Origin: Akkermansiaceae bacterium UBA2381
Lineage (GTDB): Bacteria; Verrucomicrobiota; Verrucomicrobiia; Verrucomicrobiales; DEV007
Assembly (NCBI GenBank): GCA_002344215.1
Contig: DDSV01000051.1
Location: forward strand, 126,023 to 190,022
Reading direction: 5' to 3'
DNA: 64,000 bases
This document shows positions 62,324-64,000 of the stretch, piece by piece. Position 1 is the stretch's first letter; the number at the start of each line of letters is the position of its first letter. The position numbers and the translations under genes were made by a program. Below the pieces are notes generated by a model. The model was not told the DNA's origin and ran no database searches. It saw nothing but the letters and a program-made list of their open reading frames with translations.

Positions 62324-62698
62324 ATGACATCTACGACGAGCCGGAACGGAGGAAAGAGTGAAATCCTGAAAGTGGACGCGCGGGGACGAGTGCAAGTCAC
62401 CGCGGAACGGCGCGAGGCCCTGCTGGATGAATTTGATCGCAGTGGCATGAGCGGTGCCGGGTTCGCCAAACACTACGGGATCAAATACACCACCTTCGCC
62501 TACTGGATCCAGGCACGGCGCAGGAAACCATCGAAGCGAGCTGGAGAAAGCCAGTTCCTCATGGTGGCGGTTGATGAAACGAACCGGGTCAATGGCCTGA
62601 CGGTCGAACTCTCCCACGGTGTGACACTGAAGATCACGACACCGGAAGAGGCCCGCCTAGCCGCAGTCCTCATCGAATCTCTCAGAGCGTCCCGATAA
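62324..62698 (+). CDS. IS66 TnpA-like protein
   Basis: The 124-residue product has a helix-turn-helix region (RREALLDEFDRSGMSGAGFAKHYGIKYTTFAYWIQARRRK), typical of IS66 TnpA DNA-binding parts. A second part (LTVELSHGVTLKITTPEEARLAAVLIESL) is also in that family. It acts with TnpB and TnpC in transposition. It is complete in this window. Confidence 0.85.
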   Translation: MTSTTSRNGGKSEILKVDARGRVQVTAERREALLDEFDRSGMSGAGFAKHYGIKYTTFAYWIQARRRKPSKRAGESQFLMVAVDETNRVNGLTVELSHGVTLKITTPEEARLAAVLIESLRASR

Positions 62699-62701
62699 GC
62701 G

Positions 62702-63055
62702 ATGCTGACCTTCTCCGGCAGTCTTCGTATCTTCCTCGCGGTGGAACCCTGCGACATGCGCAAGAGCTTCAACGGACTCTACGCCATGACCGAGGGCACT
62801 CTTCAGTCCGATCCGAAAAGCGGGGCGATCTTCGTCTTCACCAACAAGCGCCGCAACCGCATCAAGATCCTCTATTTTGATGGAACCGGTCTCTGGGTCA
62901 TGACCAAGCGGCTCGAAACAGGAACCTTCTCCTGGCCGAAATCAGCCGAAGCCGGGCGAGCCCGACTGAGCCTCACTCCCGAAGCCTTCGCGATGCTCAC
63001 CGACGGGATTGATCTGCGCGACGGATGCCGGCGGGGTTGGTATGAGCGGGAGTGA
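62702..63055 (+). CDS. IS66 TnpB-like accessory protein
   Basis: The 117-residue product carries the IS66 Orf2 signature: IFLAVEPCDMRKSFNGLYAM, FVFTNKRRNRIKILYFDGTGLWVMTKRLETGTF and the end segment LTDGIDLRDG. The start is 3 bp after the TnpA stop. Its function is required for IS66 transposition, but the biochemical role is not known. Confidence 0.9.
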   Translation: MLTFSGSLRIFLAVEPCDMRKSFNGLYAMTEGTLQSDPKSGAIFVFTNKRRNRIKILYFDGTGLWVMTKRLETGTFSWPKSAEAGRARLSLTPEAFAMLTDGIDLRDGCRRGWYERE

Positions 63056-63117
63056 TTTTTTCGAAAACCGAATCAATTTAGATGACAGTGAAATAGCGTT
63101 CGGTTAGTCTATTTCCG

Positions 63118-64000
63118 ATGACGGAACTGGAGCAGGCGCTCGCTGAAAATCGACAACTCCGCCAGGAGCTTGAGCTCCTCCGTCAGAAGCTCGACTACGT
63201 CATCCGCCAGCTCTACGGGGCCAAGAGTGAGAAGCTTGATCCCGGCCAACTCGACCTCTTTGGAGAACTCGACAGCCTGGGAAAGCAGGAAACCTCCGGC
63301 GCGGACGAAGCGGCGGAGGCACTGATCGCAACGGCAGGCCCCTCCCGCCGCAAGTCGGCTAAAGAGCGCAAACTGCGCCTGCCCGAAAACCTTCCTGTCG
63401 AGGAAGTGATCATCGAACCCGAGCCGGTCAAAGCCTGTCCCGAGGCCTGGCGCCGTATCGGAGAGGAAGTCAGCGAGGAACTCGACTACGAGCCGGGCCG
63501 CTTTCTCCGTCGTCGCACCGTGCGTCCGAAATACGTTCGCATCGCAAAGCCTGAATCCCCGCCCATCGTAGCCGCTCTGCCGGAAAAGCTCCTCGAACGA
63601 GGCATGCTCGCGCCCGGACTGCTCGCCCACATCGTGATCGGAAAGTATGCGGATCACCTTCCTCTCTACCGTCAGGAACAGATTTATCAACAACGCCATG
63701 GAGTCGAGCTCTCCCGCCAGACGATGGCCAATGGTGTTGCTCTGGTAGCGGACTGGCTCAGGCCCATCGTTGATGCGATGGCCGCAGAGCAGTTCACCAA
63801 CGGCTACGTGCAGATCGATGAAACGCCGATCAAATACCTTGCTCCCGGCACTGGCAAAACCGCACAGGGTTATCTCTGGACGAGTCATCGTCCGTGTGGC
63901 GATACCGTTTATCACTGGCACGCCGGACGCGGGCATGAGTGTCTCGAAAACATCATCCCTCACGACTTCAGCGGCACACTCCAGTGCGACGCCTATGGCG
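63118..64000 (+). CDS. IS66 transposase TnpC, truncated at window end
   Basis: The frame from ATG 63118 runs to the window end (294 codons). A leucine-zipper-like start (LEQALAENRQLRQELELLRQ) is followed by the IS66 central region. The segment that normally carries CxxC zinc-finger cysteines reads EPVKACPEAWRRIGEEVSEEL, so the finger is missing, as in a known subgroup. The first catalytic Asp of the DDE triad is in YVQIDETPIKYL (about residue 237). The remaining two acidic residues would be past the window edge. Confidence 0.9.
   Translation, partial: MTELEQALAENRQLRQELELLRQKLDYVIRQLYGAKSEKLDPGQLDLFGELDSLGKQETSGADEAAEALIATAGPSRRKSAKERKLRLPENLPVEEVIIEPEPVKACPEAWRRIGEEVSEELDYEPGRFLRRRTVRPKYVRIAKPESPPIVAALPEKLLERGMLAPGLLAHIVIGKYADHLPLYRQEQIYQQRHGVELSRQTMANGVALVADWLRPIVDAMAAEQFTNGYVQIDETPIKYLAPGTGKTAQGYLWTSHRPCGDTVYHWHAGRGHECLENIIPHDFSGTLQCDAYG

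Larger units (their letters stand above)
62263..64000 (+). mobile_element. IS66 family element, left part
   Basis: The left end begins gtaagcgtc, which fits the IS66 terminal inverted repeat. The eight bases before it (gataaagc, 62255-62262) are the left copy of a putative 8-bp target duplication; the right end is beyond the window. Three genes in the usual order (tnpA-, tnpB- and tnpC-like) are present with close spacing. TnpA is upstream of TnpB by 3 bp, and TnpC follows after 62 bp. Confidence 0.85.

Noticed and set aside
63109..63963. Minus-strand open frame of 284 codons
   Set aside because: It is antisense to IS66 tnpC, which has the expected motifs; the reverse frame is chance.

Overview
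The window reads like a chromosome segment of a Verrucomicrobiota bacterium, possibly near Verrucomicrobiaceae. This is inferred from gene content only: secreted polysaccharide- and sulfate-related proteins (FGE-like, GH28, acetylxylan-esterase-like, sialidase-like), PQQ-type propellers, BBP7-like and other outer-membrane barrels with a C-terminal Phe, a DUF4892-OmpA protein and an FHA-Ser/Thr kinase-LRR fusion. The sequence is GC-rich by eye, except for AT-richer stretches near 46.9 kb and 57.4-59.3 kb. I found no rRNA, tRNA or CRISPR array.

Layout. 0-5 kb: a truncated secreted protein, a DUF817 membrane protein, a cysteine-less FGE-like/sialidase fusion, a DUF1460 amidase-like lipoprotein and a small conserved protein. 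5-10 kb: SGNH hydrolase, esterase, methyltransferase, DUF4892-OmpA and an L,D-transpeptidase. 10-18 kb: a thioredoxin lipoprotein, two beta-barrel proteins whose mature N-termini match (GDWGK), an epimerase remnant, a gene broken by one frameshift and a large membrane-anchored unknown. 18-25 kb: metallophosphoesterase, large alpha/beta hydrolase, serine hydrolase, GH28 and a second L,D-transpeptidase. 25-32 kb: alcohol dehydrogenase, small lipoprotein, and a four-gene DevBCA-like exporter operon ending in a lipoprotein gene. 32-40 kb: acidic/helical small proteins, an overlapping methyltransferase/monooxygenase pair, a YchJ-like protein, a true FGE lipoprotein, FabZ and an ankyrin protein. 40-51 kb: large NHL/CBM9-like secreted protein, PQQ propeller, BBP7 barrel, FHA-kinase-TPR-LRR protein and a GNAT acetyltransferase.

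52-64 kb looks like an acquired region. Genes for a GH19 enzyme, an NlpC/P60-GH75 enzyme, a PhoD-like phosphatase and an SAGCQ-motif wall enzyme lie together, and none of the four has a visible signal peptide. They are followed by a small multi-pass membrane protein, an unknown secreted protein, a 644-residue helical-repeat protein and a lipoprotein. The region carries a MITE-like 184-bp element with 7-bp flanking direct repeats, a decayed IS4-type transposase, and the left end of an IS66 element that runs off the window.

The most unusual regulatory signal is an 18-bp palindrome (ATGGRGTGTWCACCCCAT) found three times. Two copies sit at the same distance (34 bp) upstream of two paralogous 27-residue membrane-protein genes. 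The third lies between an L,D-transpeptidase gene and an alcohol dehydrogenase gene. This suggests a local, possibly envelope-stress, regulon.
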